DNA from: an uncultured Actinomycetes bacterium | GTDB taxonomy: Bacteria; Actinomycetota; Coriobacteriia; Coriobacteriales; Atopobiaceae | Length of the DNA: 64,000 bases | Assembly: GCA_900315165.1 (NCBI GenBank) | Contig: OMXZ01000008.1 | Coordinates: 1 to 64,000, forward strand | Reading direction: 5' to 3' | Part shown: one piece after another, positions 34,554 through 42,059 of the stretch | Position numbering within the stretch: position 1 is the first letter of the stretch | Layout: every line of letters begins with the position of its first letter | Position numbers and translations under genes: made by a program | Notes under the pieces: generated by a model | The model's database searches: none | What the model was told of the DNA's origin: nothing | The model's input: the letters and a program-made list of their open reading frames with translations, nothing else

Positions 34554-35842
34554 TATGGGGTGAGGAGAGCGGTTATCGTGCAGACGCCATCGGCGACACG
34601 GGCCGAGAGCGTGCCTTCGTAGCGGTCGGCGATGGCGCGCATCGCCGTGAGGTCGGCAGGGGAGTACGGACTGGCGTCGGCATAGAATTCCAGGCGGAGC
34701 GCCGCCATGCCCGCCCGTTCGCGCAGGTCGAGGCGGATGCTCGTACGGGATTTGTCTGAGAGCGCCTCGACGCCGGAAATCGCGCCATCGAGCGCGCGGC
34801 CGAAGAGGGCGTGGATGTCCGCCGGCGCCATGTCGCCCAGCGCGGTACCGTCCGCGATGCAGGAGAGCGTGATTCTCTTTTGCGCGCAGATGAGGCCCTT
34901 CTCGGTGAGGATGACGTCAAGGGCGGCGTTGCCCGTCTTGGCTTGGGCATCGTAGATGTCGAGCTCGCGTGAGACCTCGCGCAAGAGCCTGCCGTCGCTG
35001 CCGACGGCGGAGCTGGCAAGCAGGCCGATGACCTGATGGCGCATCTGATGGCTGCGGGCGTTAATGGCCGAGACGGTCGCCTGTGAGAGCTGCCACTGGC
35101 GCGCCTGCTCGTCCATGAGCTGCCGCTGGGAGGCGAGCTCGCCTTGCAGGCGTTTGTTGTAGAGCAGCTCGAAGCTCGCGGCCAGGACGGACACGCAGAC
35201 GACGCCGTGCACGACGCGCAGGGAGGCGATGATGCCGAAAGGCACGGCGAACACCTCAAGCGCTTTGTTGATCACGTCGAAGCCGATGACCGCGTTGGCG
35301 ACGATGAAGAGGACGACCAGCATGCGCCGGTCCTGCACGAGGGCGAGGCCTCGATCGCTGAGGCGGCGGATCAATAGCAGATAGCAGGGGATGTAGACGA
35401 TGGCGGTAACGGCGGCGGCGAAGGCGAGCGTGTGGATGAGGGGGAGGAGCCCGGCGTTTAGGCCCGAGGCACACAGGGTGCAGAAGCCCGAAAGTCCGCT
35501 CGCGAGGTTCTGCATCGTATAGCCAGAGGCGCAGCAGTACAGGGCCGACCAGGGGGAACAGTCGTAGATAAAGAGCACGGCGGCCACGCAGAGCACGAGC
35601 ACAAGGCCGAAGGTGAAGAAGACGGTGGCAAGCTGACGGGAGCCCATCAGGTCGGGCTGCGCCACCGTGCCGTACCACGAGGCGGTCAGGGTGCTTGCGG
35701 CGGTGAGCGCAAGGACGACAATGCCGCGCAGGGTGCCGTGGGCACGGAGGGGAAGCCTCCGTGCGAAGAGCCACTGTGCGAGGACGATCTGCACCATCGT
35801 GACGGCCGCTTCGCCCAGGACCGACGTCATGCGGGGATCCAT
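34553..35842 (-). CDS. GHKL-type sensor kinase, unit 2, degenerate ATP site
   Basis: A 429-residue paralogue of the kinase at 29168. It has 6-7 membrane helices with GYTMQNLASG, a phosphoacceptor-like helix with SHQMRHQ, and GNAALDVILTEKG. The N box position reads ALFGRALDGAISG without Asn, and glycine-rich lid motifs are absent. It may rely on another kinase for phosphoryl groups or signal by binding alone (inference). Its ATG overlaps the stop of the response regulator gene by one base, giving tight coupling. Confidence 0.8.
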   Translation of the reverse strand: MDPRMTSVLGEAAVTMVQIVLAQWLFARRLPLRAHGTLRGIVVLALTAASTLTASWYGTVAQPDLMGSRQLATVFFTFGLVLVLCVAAVLFIYDCSPWSALYCCASGYTMQNLASGLSGFCTLCASGLNAGLLPLIHTLAFAAAVTAIVYIPCYLLLIRRLSDRGLALVQDRRMLVVLFIVANAVIGFDVINKALEVFAVPFGIIASLRVVHGVVCVSVLAASFELLYNKRLQGELASQRQLMDEQARQWQLSQATVSAINARSHQMRHQVIGLLASSAVGSDGRLLREVSRELDIYDAQAKTGNAALDVILTEKGLICAQKRITLSCIADGTALGDMAPADIHALFGRALDGAISGVEALSDKSRTSIRLDLRERAGMAALRLEFYADASPYSPADLTAMRAIADRYEGTLSARVADGVCTITALLTP

Positions 35843-36555
35843 CAGGCCCCGCCCAGGTAGTCGGCGATGCGTTCGAGGGCGGCGCGTTTCTTGCCGCGGG
35901 AGAAAAAGGCCGACGAGCCGTCGGACAGCTCGACCTCGTCGCCATGGATGCGGCGGATGTGGGCCATATTGACCAGGCAGCTCGCCGACACGTTGACGAA
36001 GGGGGTGCCGAGCTCCTCGAGCTGGCGGGCAATGGACGACAGCGTTGCGCGCTGGGTCAGGGCGCCGCCGCCAGCCAGGTGGTAGGTGGCATCGTGGCCG
36101 CGCACGTCGATAGAAACCAGGTCGGCGACGTTGACCACGCGGACGCCGTCGTGCGTCGGGACGGTGAGCGTCTGTCTCCGCGAACGCTGGAGGGCACGCA
36201 TAACACGATCCATGCAGAGGGTGAAGTCCCCATACGAGATCGGCTTGACGATGAAGCCGAGGGCGTCGACCGCATAGCCGTGCACGGCGTATTGCGCCAG
36301 GTTGGTCACGAAGACGAGGGGCGTCTCCTGATCGTACTCGCGCAGTGTCTCGGCGGCCTCCATGCCGGTGAAGCCGGGGAGGTCGATGTCCATAAAGACG
36401 AGGTCAGCGGGATGCGACCCCTCGAGAAACTCGACGGCGGACCGCAGGCGCCGAGTCTGGAATTGCCCGCCGTGCTCCTCGGCGTAGCGGGCGAGGCAGC
36501 CTTCGAGGGCGATGGCCTCGGCATCCGCATCCTCCACGATCAGGACCCGATACAT
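35842..36555 (-). CDS. LytTR-family response regulator, unit 2
   Basis: A 237-residue regulator with a receiver domain (VLIVEDADAE, phospho-Asp in LVFMDIDLPG, Lys in IVKPISYG) and a LytTR domain (FVNVSASCLVNMAHI, then FFSRGKKR). The ATG at 36555 is chosen for its GGAGG site and because it begins the receiver fold; the longer frame runs into the promoter region of the divergent GH3 gene. It is a clear paralogue of the regulator at 30520. Confidence 0.92.
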   Translation of the reverse strand: MYRVLIVEDADAEAIALEGCLARYAEEHGGQFQTRRLRSAVEFLEGSHPADLVFMDIDLPGFTGMEAAETLREYDQETPLVFVTNLAQYAVHGYAVDALGFIVKPISYGDFTLCMDRVMRALQRSRRQTLTVPTHDGVRVVNVADLVSIDVRGHDATYHLAGGGALTQRATLSSIARQLEELGTPFVNVSASCLVNMAHIRRIHGDEVELSDGSSAFFSRGKKRAALERIADYLGGA

Positions 36556-36585
36556 ACCGCCTCCTCGCGCCGTCGTCTGCAAACC

Positions 36586-36645
36586 ATGCCAACCTATCGA
36601 CCGATTATGCCACGGACGGGCGCGCTGCCGCCGTGTCGGTATCTT
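36586..36645 (+). promoter_or_regulatory. Candidate LytTR site and promoter of GH3 gene 3
   Basis: ATGCCAAC (36586-36593) and ATGCCACG (36607-36614) are direct repeats exactly 21 bp apart. TATCTT (36640) lies 32 bp after the second TGCC core. A further direct repeat, TCTTCGAC, occurs at 36642 and 36661 in the leader. Confidence 0.55.
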
Positions 36646-36680
36646 CGACTTGTGCAGTAGTCTTCGACAAAGGGGGAGAT

Positions 36681-39600
36681 ATGCCGTTTGGGGAGAGGAA
36701 AGGGAAGGCGCCAAAACCGCTGACCCTGCCGAGCCGCGGGCGCAAGGTCGCGCGCGGTATCAAGATGGTGGTTAAGGGCGTGCTCACGGTCGTCATGGCC
36801 GTGCTGCTTGTGGTGGACAACACGGTGGTGCCGAGCATGACTGCGGGCATGGTCGGCCGCATGGCCAATGACATGTTGGGCTATCAGCAGTCCTGGGACA
36901 ATACGAATACCAAGGTCGATCCGGACAAGGGGGCCTATTACACGTCGGACTTCACCGAGGACGAGATTGGCGATGCCCAACATGCGCTCGACCGTCGGAT
37001 TGCCGACGAGGGCTATGTCCTGCTCAAGAACGACAATCACACGATGCCCTTTGCGGAAGGCACGACCTTCTCCTTCTTCGGTGAGTCCAGCAAACATCTT
37101 GGCGAGTCCCAGAGCCTGGTCACGCAGTTTATCGGGGCGTCCGGCAGCTATGACAAGCTGAACGAGGCCTTCGAGAACGAGGGCTTCTCGGTGAACACCG
37201 AACTTGAGGACTTCTACCTCTCCGACGACGCAAGCCAGTACGACTTGGGCAAGGGATCCATCAGCTTTGGCCAGGACGAGGACTTCGCCATCAACGAATG
37301 CCCCCTCAGCGTGCTCAAGGGGCGCAATGGCCTGCTCGACTCCGCCGAGGGCACCGTGCCCGTCTTTGCGCTCAAGCGCGTCGCCGGCGAGGGTCGCGAC
37401 ATGCCGCGCTCGATGTACAACCATACGGACAACGCGGACGACCAGCAGCTTAGCTACTTCACGCTCGACTCCGACGAGCGCGAGATCCTCTCGTACCTCA
37501 ACGACAACTTCGACCAGGTCGTCGTGGTCGTCAACACCGCCTCGGCGCTGGAGTTCGATTGGCTTGCCGACTATCCCAACGTCAAGGCCATTGTGTACAT
37601 GCCGTCTGCCGGCACCTATGGCATCGAGTCGCTCGCGGGCATCTTCTCGGGCAGCGTGAACCCGAGCGGACGTACCGTCGACACCTTCGCGGCGGACGCC
37701 TCCACCAGCCCCGCGGCCCAGAACTATGGCGACTACGCCTACCTCGAGGCCGACGGCAAACTGAGCGGCTACAACTACGTGACCTATGAGGAGGGCATCT
37801 ACGTCGGGTACCGCTATTACGAGACCCGCTACGAGGACGCCGTCCTGGGCCAAGGCAACGCCGGCGCCTATGACTACGCAGACGAGGTCGTGTATCCCTT
37901 CGGCTACGGCCTTTCCTACACCGATTTCGCCTGGAGTGACTTCACGAACGCACAGGACGGCACGACCGTCACGACCACGGTCACGGTGACCAATACGGGC
38001 GACGTGGCGGGCAGGGACGTCGTGGAGCTCTATGTGCAGAGTCCCTATACCGACTACGACAAGGCCAACGGTGTCGAGAAGGCCGCAGTCGAGCTCGTCC
38101 AGTATGCCAAGACGGACCTGCTCGACCCGGGTGAGAGCCAGACGCTGACCCTGAGTTTCGATGTCGACCAACTCAAGGCGTATGACGCGCAGACCGCCAA
38201 GACCTACATTCTCGACGGCGGCACTTACTATGTGACGGCGGCGACGGATGCTCATGCCGCGACCAACAACATCCTCGCAGCCAAGGGATCCGATGCGAGC
38301 GTACAGGCTTCCGGTGTCTCCGCAGGCAGCGAGACTGGCGATGCGGCGCTCGTCGCGCCTGTCGAGATTGCGGGCGATGTCGATACGACGACCTATGCGA
38401 CCGACTCCTATACGGGCACGGCCGTGACCAACCAGTTCGACGCGGCCAAGGGCGATGCGACCTACCTCACACGCTCCGACTGGGAGGGCACTTTCCCGAA
38501 GCATGACGGCGAGCCGATCGAGGGTGAGGTCTCGACCTGGGGCAACGAGATCAACGGGACCGACGGGGACGGCAATCCCGCCTCGCTGGTGTACGGCAAG
38601 ACGGCGAGCGACGAGCTCCTCGCCCAGCTCGACTCCTTCGAGTCCAACAACCCCGTCTCTGACGACGAGATCACGGATGAGCCGGTCTATGGACAGGACA
38701 ACGGCCTGACCCTGATCGACCTGCGTGGCCTCGACTTCGACGACCCGCAATGGGACGCCCTGCTCAATCAGCTGACCCCCGAGGACTACGAGGAGATCCT
38801 CGGTCACTCCGGCTACGGCATCGAGTACCTGGAGTCCGTGGGCAAGCCTTTCAACATCGACGCCGACACGGCGGCGGGCCTCATCTACGGAGGCGGTGGC
38901 TCCGCAATCGGCGGCGACTCCATGATGTTCTGCTCGCCGATCACGGTGGCGCAGACCTACAACCAGGACATTGCGACCGATTACGGCCATATGATTGGCA
39001 GCGAGGGCGTGCTCGGCGGCGCCTCCGGCTGGTATGCCCCCTCGATGAACATCCATCGCACCCCCTACTCCGGCCGCAACAACGAGTACTACTCCGAGGA
39101 CCCGTTCGTGTCTGGCACGGTTGCGTCGCTCGAGATCAAGGGTGCCGCCGACAAGGGCATGTATGCCTATATCAAGCACTTCGCCCTGAACGACCAGGAG
39201 AACCACCGCGGTGACAACAGCATTGGCACCCGCGGGGGCGGCCTCGTGACCTGGGCCAACGAGCAGTCCATCCGCGAGATGTACCTTCTGCCCTTCGAGA
39301 TGTGCATGAAGGTCGGCGACGTGGAGGAGACCTACGTCGACGCCGACGGCGACACCCAGACGCGCGAGCAGCGCGCCGCGCAGGGCATCATGAGCTCCTT
39401 CAACCGCATTGGCGCCACCTGGGCGGGCGGCGACTACGCACTGCTCACCGGCATCGCCCGCGACGAGTGGGGCTTCGATGGCATGGTCATCACCGACTCC
39501 GCCAACGGCGCCACGGACCTGATGAACGTGAGCCAGATGATCCGTGCGGGTGGCGATACCCGCCTGCTGTCCAACCCCAGCGATTACACGTTCGACGAGA

Positions 39601-39860
39601 CCGACGTGGCGGAGTACCACTATGCCCGCAAGGCGCTGCACCATGTCCTCTACATCACGGCCAACTCCCGCGCCATGCAGGGCGCCGTGCCCGGCAGCGT
39701 CTACAAGCCTGGCCTGCAGGCCATGGACCGCGCGCGTATCGCGGTCAACGTGATCGCCATCGTGTCGCTTGCCCTGCTCGCTGGTACCGGCTGGCGCAAC
39801 CACAAGCGCAACCAGCGCGAGCGTGAACTGGCCGCCTCGCTGACGGGCACGCAGAAGTAG
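36681..39860 (+). CDS. Membrane-tethered GH3 glycosidase with reversed domain order, gene 3
   Basis: A 1059-residue paralogue of GH3 gene 2. A basic N-terminus and membrane helix (VVKGVLTVVMAVLLVVDN) are followed by the alpha/beta sandwich (GYVLLKNDNHTMPF), an FnIII-like region, and the TIM barrel (EYYSEDPF, KHFALNDQENH, IMSSFNRIGATWA, nucleophile Asp in MVITDSANGA). A second helix (VNVIAIVSLALLAGTG) and a basic tail end it. Both termini should be cytoplasmic, with the enzyme outside. ATG 36681 has an AGGGGGAG site very close to it; the open frame extends to GTG 36633 without a ribosome site. The motifs are more canonical than in gene 2. Confidence 0.9.
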   Translation: MPFGERKGKAPKPLTLPSRGRKVARGIKMVVKGVLTVVMAVLLVVDNTVVPSMTAGMVGRMANDMLGYQQSWDNTNTKVDPDKGAYYTSDFTEDEIGDAQHALDRRIADEGYVLLKNDNHTMPFAEGTTFSFFGESSKHLGESQSLVTQFIGASGSYDKLNEAFENEGFSVNTELEDFYLSDDASQYDLGKGSISFGQDEDFAINECPLSVLKGRNGLLDSAEGTVPVFALKRVAGEGRDMPRSMYNHTDNADDQQLSYFTLDSDEREILSYLNDNFDQVVVVVNTASALEFDWLADYPNVKAIVYMPSAGTYGIESLAGIFSGSVNPSGRTVDTFAADASTSPAAQNYGDYAYLEADGKLSGYNYVTYEEGIYVGYRYYETRYEDAVLGQGNAGAYDYADEVVYPFGYGLSYTDFAWSDFTNAQDGTTVTTTVTVTNTGDVAGRDVVELYVQSPYTDYDKANGVEKAAVELVQYAKTDLLDPGESQTLTLSFDVDQLKAYDAQTAKTYILDGGTYYVTAATDAHAATNNILAAKGSDASVQASGVSAGSETGDAALVAPVEIAGDVDTTTYATDSYTGTAVTNQFDAAKGDATYLTRSDWEGTFPKHDGEPIEGEVSTWGNEINGTDGDGNPASLVYGKTASDELLAQLDSFESNNPVSDDEITDEPVYGQDNGLTLIDLRGLDFDDPQWDALLNQLTPEDYEEILGHSGYGIEYLESVGKPFNIDADTAAGLIYGGGGSAIGGDSMMFCSPITVAQTYNQDIATDYGHMIGSEGVLGGASGWYAPSMNIHRTPYSGRNNEYYSEDPFVSGTVASLEIKGAADKGMYAYIKHFALNDQENHRGDNSIGTRGGGLVTWANEQSIREMYLLPFEMCMKVGDVEETYVDADGDTQTREQRAAQGIMSSFNRIGATWAGGDYALLTGIARDEWGFDGMVITDSANGATDLMNVSQMIRAGGDTRLLSNPSDYTFDETDVAEYHYARKALHHVLYITANSRAMQGAVPGSVYKPGLQAMDRARIAVNVIAIVSLALLAGTGWRNHKRNQRERELAASLTGTQK

Positions 39861-39886
39861 CAAGCCCTCTATCAACAGCGTTAACG

Positions 39887-39919
39887 AGTCCTCCCGCGAT
39901 CCAGGTGGGAGGACTTTTT
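39887..39919 (+). terminator. Terminator after GH3 gene 3
   Basis: A perfect 9-bp stem (39887-39895 with 39907-39915), an 11-base loop and a run of five T residues. Confidence 0.92.
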
Positions 39920-39936
39920 ATTACGAACAAATGTTA

Positions 39937-39966
39937 TTGACAAATAAATACATGTGTACTTACTTA
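39937..39966 (+). promoter_or_regulatory. Candidate promoter of Uma2 gene 2
   Basis: A perfect -35 hexamer TTGACA (39937-39942) lies 18 bp before TACTTA (39961-39966) in an AT-rich island. Confidence 0.5.
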
Positions 39967-40005
39967 GAAATAGAAGAAACAACTGTACCGTATTGGAGGC
40001 GTGCT

Positions 40006-40587
40006 ATGATTCGGGCAAATACTGCAGTCGATTTCACGGAGGAAGCCATGGGCGCGGGGACTGTTCGCCATACGGTGGATGAGATTTACGCGCTTCCCGA
40101 GGGGCAGCGCGCCGAGCTCATTGACGGCGTCATCTATGACATGGCCTCGCCGAAGCGCATCCACCAAGAGCTCGTAATGTATCTCTCTGTAGAAATCAGC
40201 CTCTACATCCGGTCTCATAAGGGCTCTTGCAAGGTCTATCCCGCGCCTTTTGCCGTGCTCCTTTTCAACGATCGCTACAACTACGTGGAGCCCGACGTCT
40301 CGGTGATCTGCGACCCGTCCAAGCTCGATGACCGTGGCTGCAACGGTGCGCCCGACTGGGTCATCGAGATCGTCTCAGAGTCCAGCCGTACGATGGATAA
40401 CCTCATCAAGCTCGAAGAGTATCGCAAGGCGGGCGTTCGCGAATATTGGATCGTGGACCCCTCAAAACACACGGTCAGGGTGTATGGGTTCGACCCGCTC
40501 GCCTACGGGGAATACGCCTTCGGTCAGCCGGTGCCCTCAAACACCCTCGAGGGGCTCGAACTCGACTTTGCGGACTTCGCTGGCTAG
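40006..40587 (+). CDS. Uma2-family (DUF820) putative endonuclease, copy 2
   Basis: A 193-residue Uma2-fold protein, clearly paralogous to the one at 28572: LPEGQRAELIDGVIYDM, YVEPDVSVICDPSKL, APDWVIEIVSESSR and AGVREYWIVDPS are shared in the same order. The acidic residues of the PD-(D/E)XK-like core are kept. ATG 40006 has a GGAGG site 6 bases ahead. It is the last gene of the GH3/LytTR region and convergent with the peptidase at 40602. Confidence 0.87.
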   Translation: MIRANTAVDFTEEAMGAGTVRHTVDEIYALPEGQRAELIDGVIYDMASPKRIHQELVMYLSVEISLYIRSHKGSCKVYPAPFAVLLFNDRYNYVEPDVSVICDPSKLDDRGCNGAPDWVIEIVSESSRTMDNLIKLEEYRKAGVREYWIVDPSKHTVRVYGFDPLAYGEYAFGQPVPSNTLEGLELDFADFAG

Positions 40588-40601
40588 CGCGTGACCTCTG
40601 G

Positions 40602-41969
40602 CTAAATCCCCTCAAGATCGCCGCGGTTGCAAGCCTCATCGAAAAGGTGCCTGAAGACCTTGCCGCCATGCAGCCCGTCATGCTCGAACTCGTTGGTGAC
40701 CCAGGCGTGGCTCGTGCCGACGCGCGAGAGGGTGTCGAGTTGCATGCCCGAGTCGACGTAGAGGTCGTCGAAATAGACCGCGGACTGCAGCGGGACCGTG
40801 TTTGCCGCAAGCTGGCGCTGGTCGTAGACCTGGTCGAATTCTTTATCGGCCATCATCAGGTCGACTGCCGGCTTGAGCGGCGCGAGCAGGGGGTCGTCCT
40901 CAAACATCCAGGGGAAGCAGGCCTCGCCCGTGAGCATCAGCGGGCGGGCGCTAGCGTCGAACTCGGGGCGCCGCGCATATTCGTGGGCGGCCGCCCAATC
41001 GATGGGATGATCCATCTGACCGTCGGCGTAGATGAACTCCTGCAGAGTCCAGTAGAGCGGGTTGTCCGCCGTCGTGAGGTTCTGCAGGGCGCCCATCAGG
41101 AAGCCATCCGTGAGCTGGGCATGCGCGATATCGGTGGGAATGCCGCCGTTGCCCGCCTCGAAGGCGCTGTCGAGCAGGTTGTGGATGCGCTCGGGTGCGG
41201 GCTTCATGCCGAGGCCCTGACCGAGCTGCTGCAGGCGACGCGGCGTGAAGGGGCTGCCGTCGGGAAGGCGGACGTCGCCGGTGGCAAGACGGTCGGCGAC
41301 GGCAGCCATGCGGGCCTCGTCCTCGGGGTAGCGCTCGTAATAGGCACGGGTCTTCTTGATCATGCGCGGAAAGGTGTGCGCGTAGACTTCGGCTGCGCTG
41401 GCGGGCACGTGGGGGATGCCGCCGCAGGTGAAGCTGGCGCGGACGCCCTCGGGATAAAAGCTCAGGTAGGTGAGGGTGAGGAAGCCGCCGTAGCTCTGTC
41501 CGAGCGTGACCCACTGCTGCCCGTCGAACTCGGCCAGGCGCAGGTACTCGAAGTCGCGCACGATGGAGCGGGCGAGGAAGCGCTTGAGATAGTCGGCCTG
41601 CGCCTCTGCGTTCCCGCGGGCCGCGATCGACTGCCGGCTGACATGGCTGCTGCGGCCCGTGCCGCGCTGGTCGGGCAGCACCAGGCGGAAGTGCTTGATG
41701 GCCTCGGCAACCCAGCCGTCCGACGTGGGGGAGAGCAGACGCGGGCCCTTGCCACCGGGGCCGCCCTGCAGGTAGACGAGAAGGGGCAGGGGCTTGCCGA
41801 CGTTTTCCGCTGCGCAGACCACGCGATAGAAGAGCTCGAGGCGCTCGCCCTCGGGCAGGCCGTCCTTTGCGACGCGGGCAGGTTCCGTCCCCCGCCAGTC
41901 CAGGGGCACCTCGACGGCATGGTCCTCCACAAAGAGGCCGGGCAGGTAGTAGCTGGTGAGTTTCGACAT
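40602..41969 (-). CDS. pip: S33-family proline iminopeptidase-like alpha/beta hydrolase
   Basis: A 455-residue alpha/beta hydrolase. The oxyanion-hole motif LQGGPGGKGPR, the RGTGRS loop and the nucleophile elbow GQSYGG are those of proline iminopeptidases and prolyl aminopeptidases; the His is probably that of the C-terminal GTSHAW or HDGLHGG segment. It would release N-terminal proline from peptides in the cytoplasm (no signal peptide). AGGAGAGG precedes the ATG at 41969. The frame is open further upstream into the divergent ATPase gene, but without support. Confidence 0.87.
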   Translation of the reverse strand: MSKLTSYYLPGLFVEDHAVEVPLDWRGTEPARVAKDGLPEGERLELFYRVVCAAENVGKPLPLLVYLQGGPGGKGPRLLSPTSDGWVAEAIKHFRLVLPDQRGTGRSSHVSRQSIAARGNAEAQADYLKRFLARSIVRDFEYLRLAEFDGQQWVTLGQSYGGFLTLTYLSFYPEGVRASFTCGGIPHVPASAAEVYAHTFPRMIKKTRAYYERYPEDEARMAAVADRLATGDVRLPDGSPFTPRRLQQLGQGLGMKPAPERIHNLLDSAFEAGNGGIPTDIAHAQLTDGFLMGALQNLTTADNPLYWTLQEFIYADGQMDHPIDWAAAHEYARRPEFDASARPLMLTGEACFPWMFEDDPLLAPLKPAVDLMMADKEFDQVYDQRQLAANTVPLQSAVYFDDLYVDSGMQLDTLSRVGTSHAWVTNEFEHDGLHGGKVFRHLFDEACNRGDLEGI

Positions 41970-42011
41970 ACGCCTCTCCTGGGAGCGCCTTCCTTTGCCC
42001 CTAGTATAACG

Positions 42012-42038
42012 TACTTTGGAGTAAGATACTTTTGAGTA
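42012..42038. promoter_or_regulatory. Tandem palindromic operator candidate
   Basis: Two copies of a 12-base palindrome-like unit, TACTTTGGAGTA (42012-42023) and TACTTTTGAGTA (42027-42038), are repeated at a 15-base period. They lie directly before the ATPase gene and in the gap between it and the divergent peptidase gene. A transcription factor binding as a pair of dimers would explain the layout. Confidence 0.5.
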
Positions 42039-42059
42039 CATAAAATGCGAGGAGCCGAA

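Noticed and set aside
36642-36668. TCTTCGAC repeated at 36642 and 36661 as the LytTR site of GH3 gene 3
   Set aside because: The spacing is 19 bp and it lies downstream of the likely -10 element; the 21-bp ATGCC repeat upstream fits better.
36594-39875. A 1093-codon minus-strand open frame over GH3 gene 3
   Set aside because: It is the antisense shadow of a clear GH3 coding region and has no recognisable motif or ribosome site.
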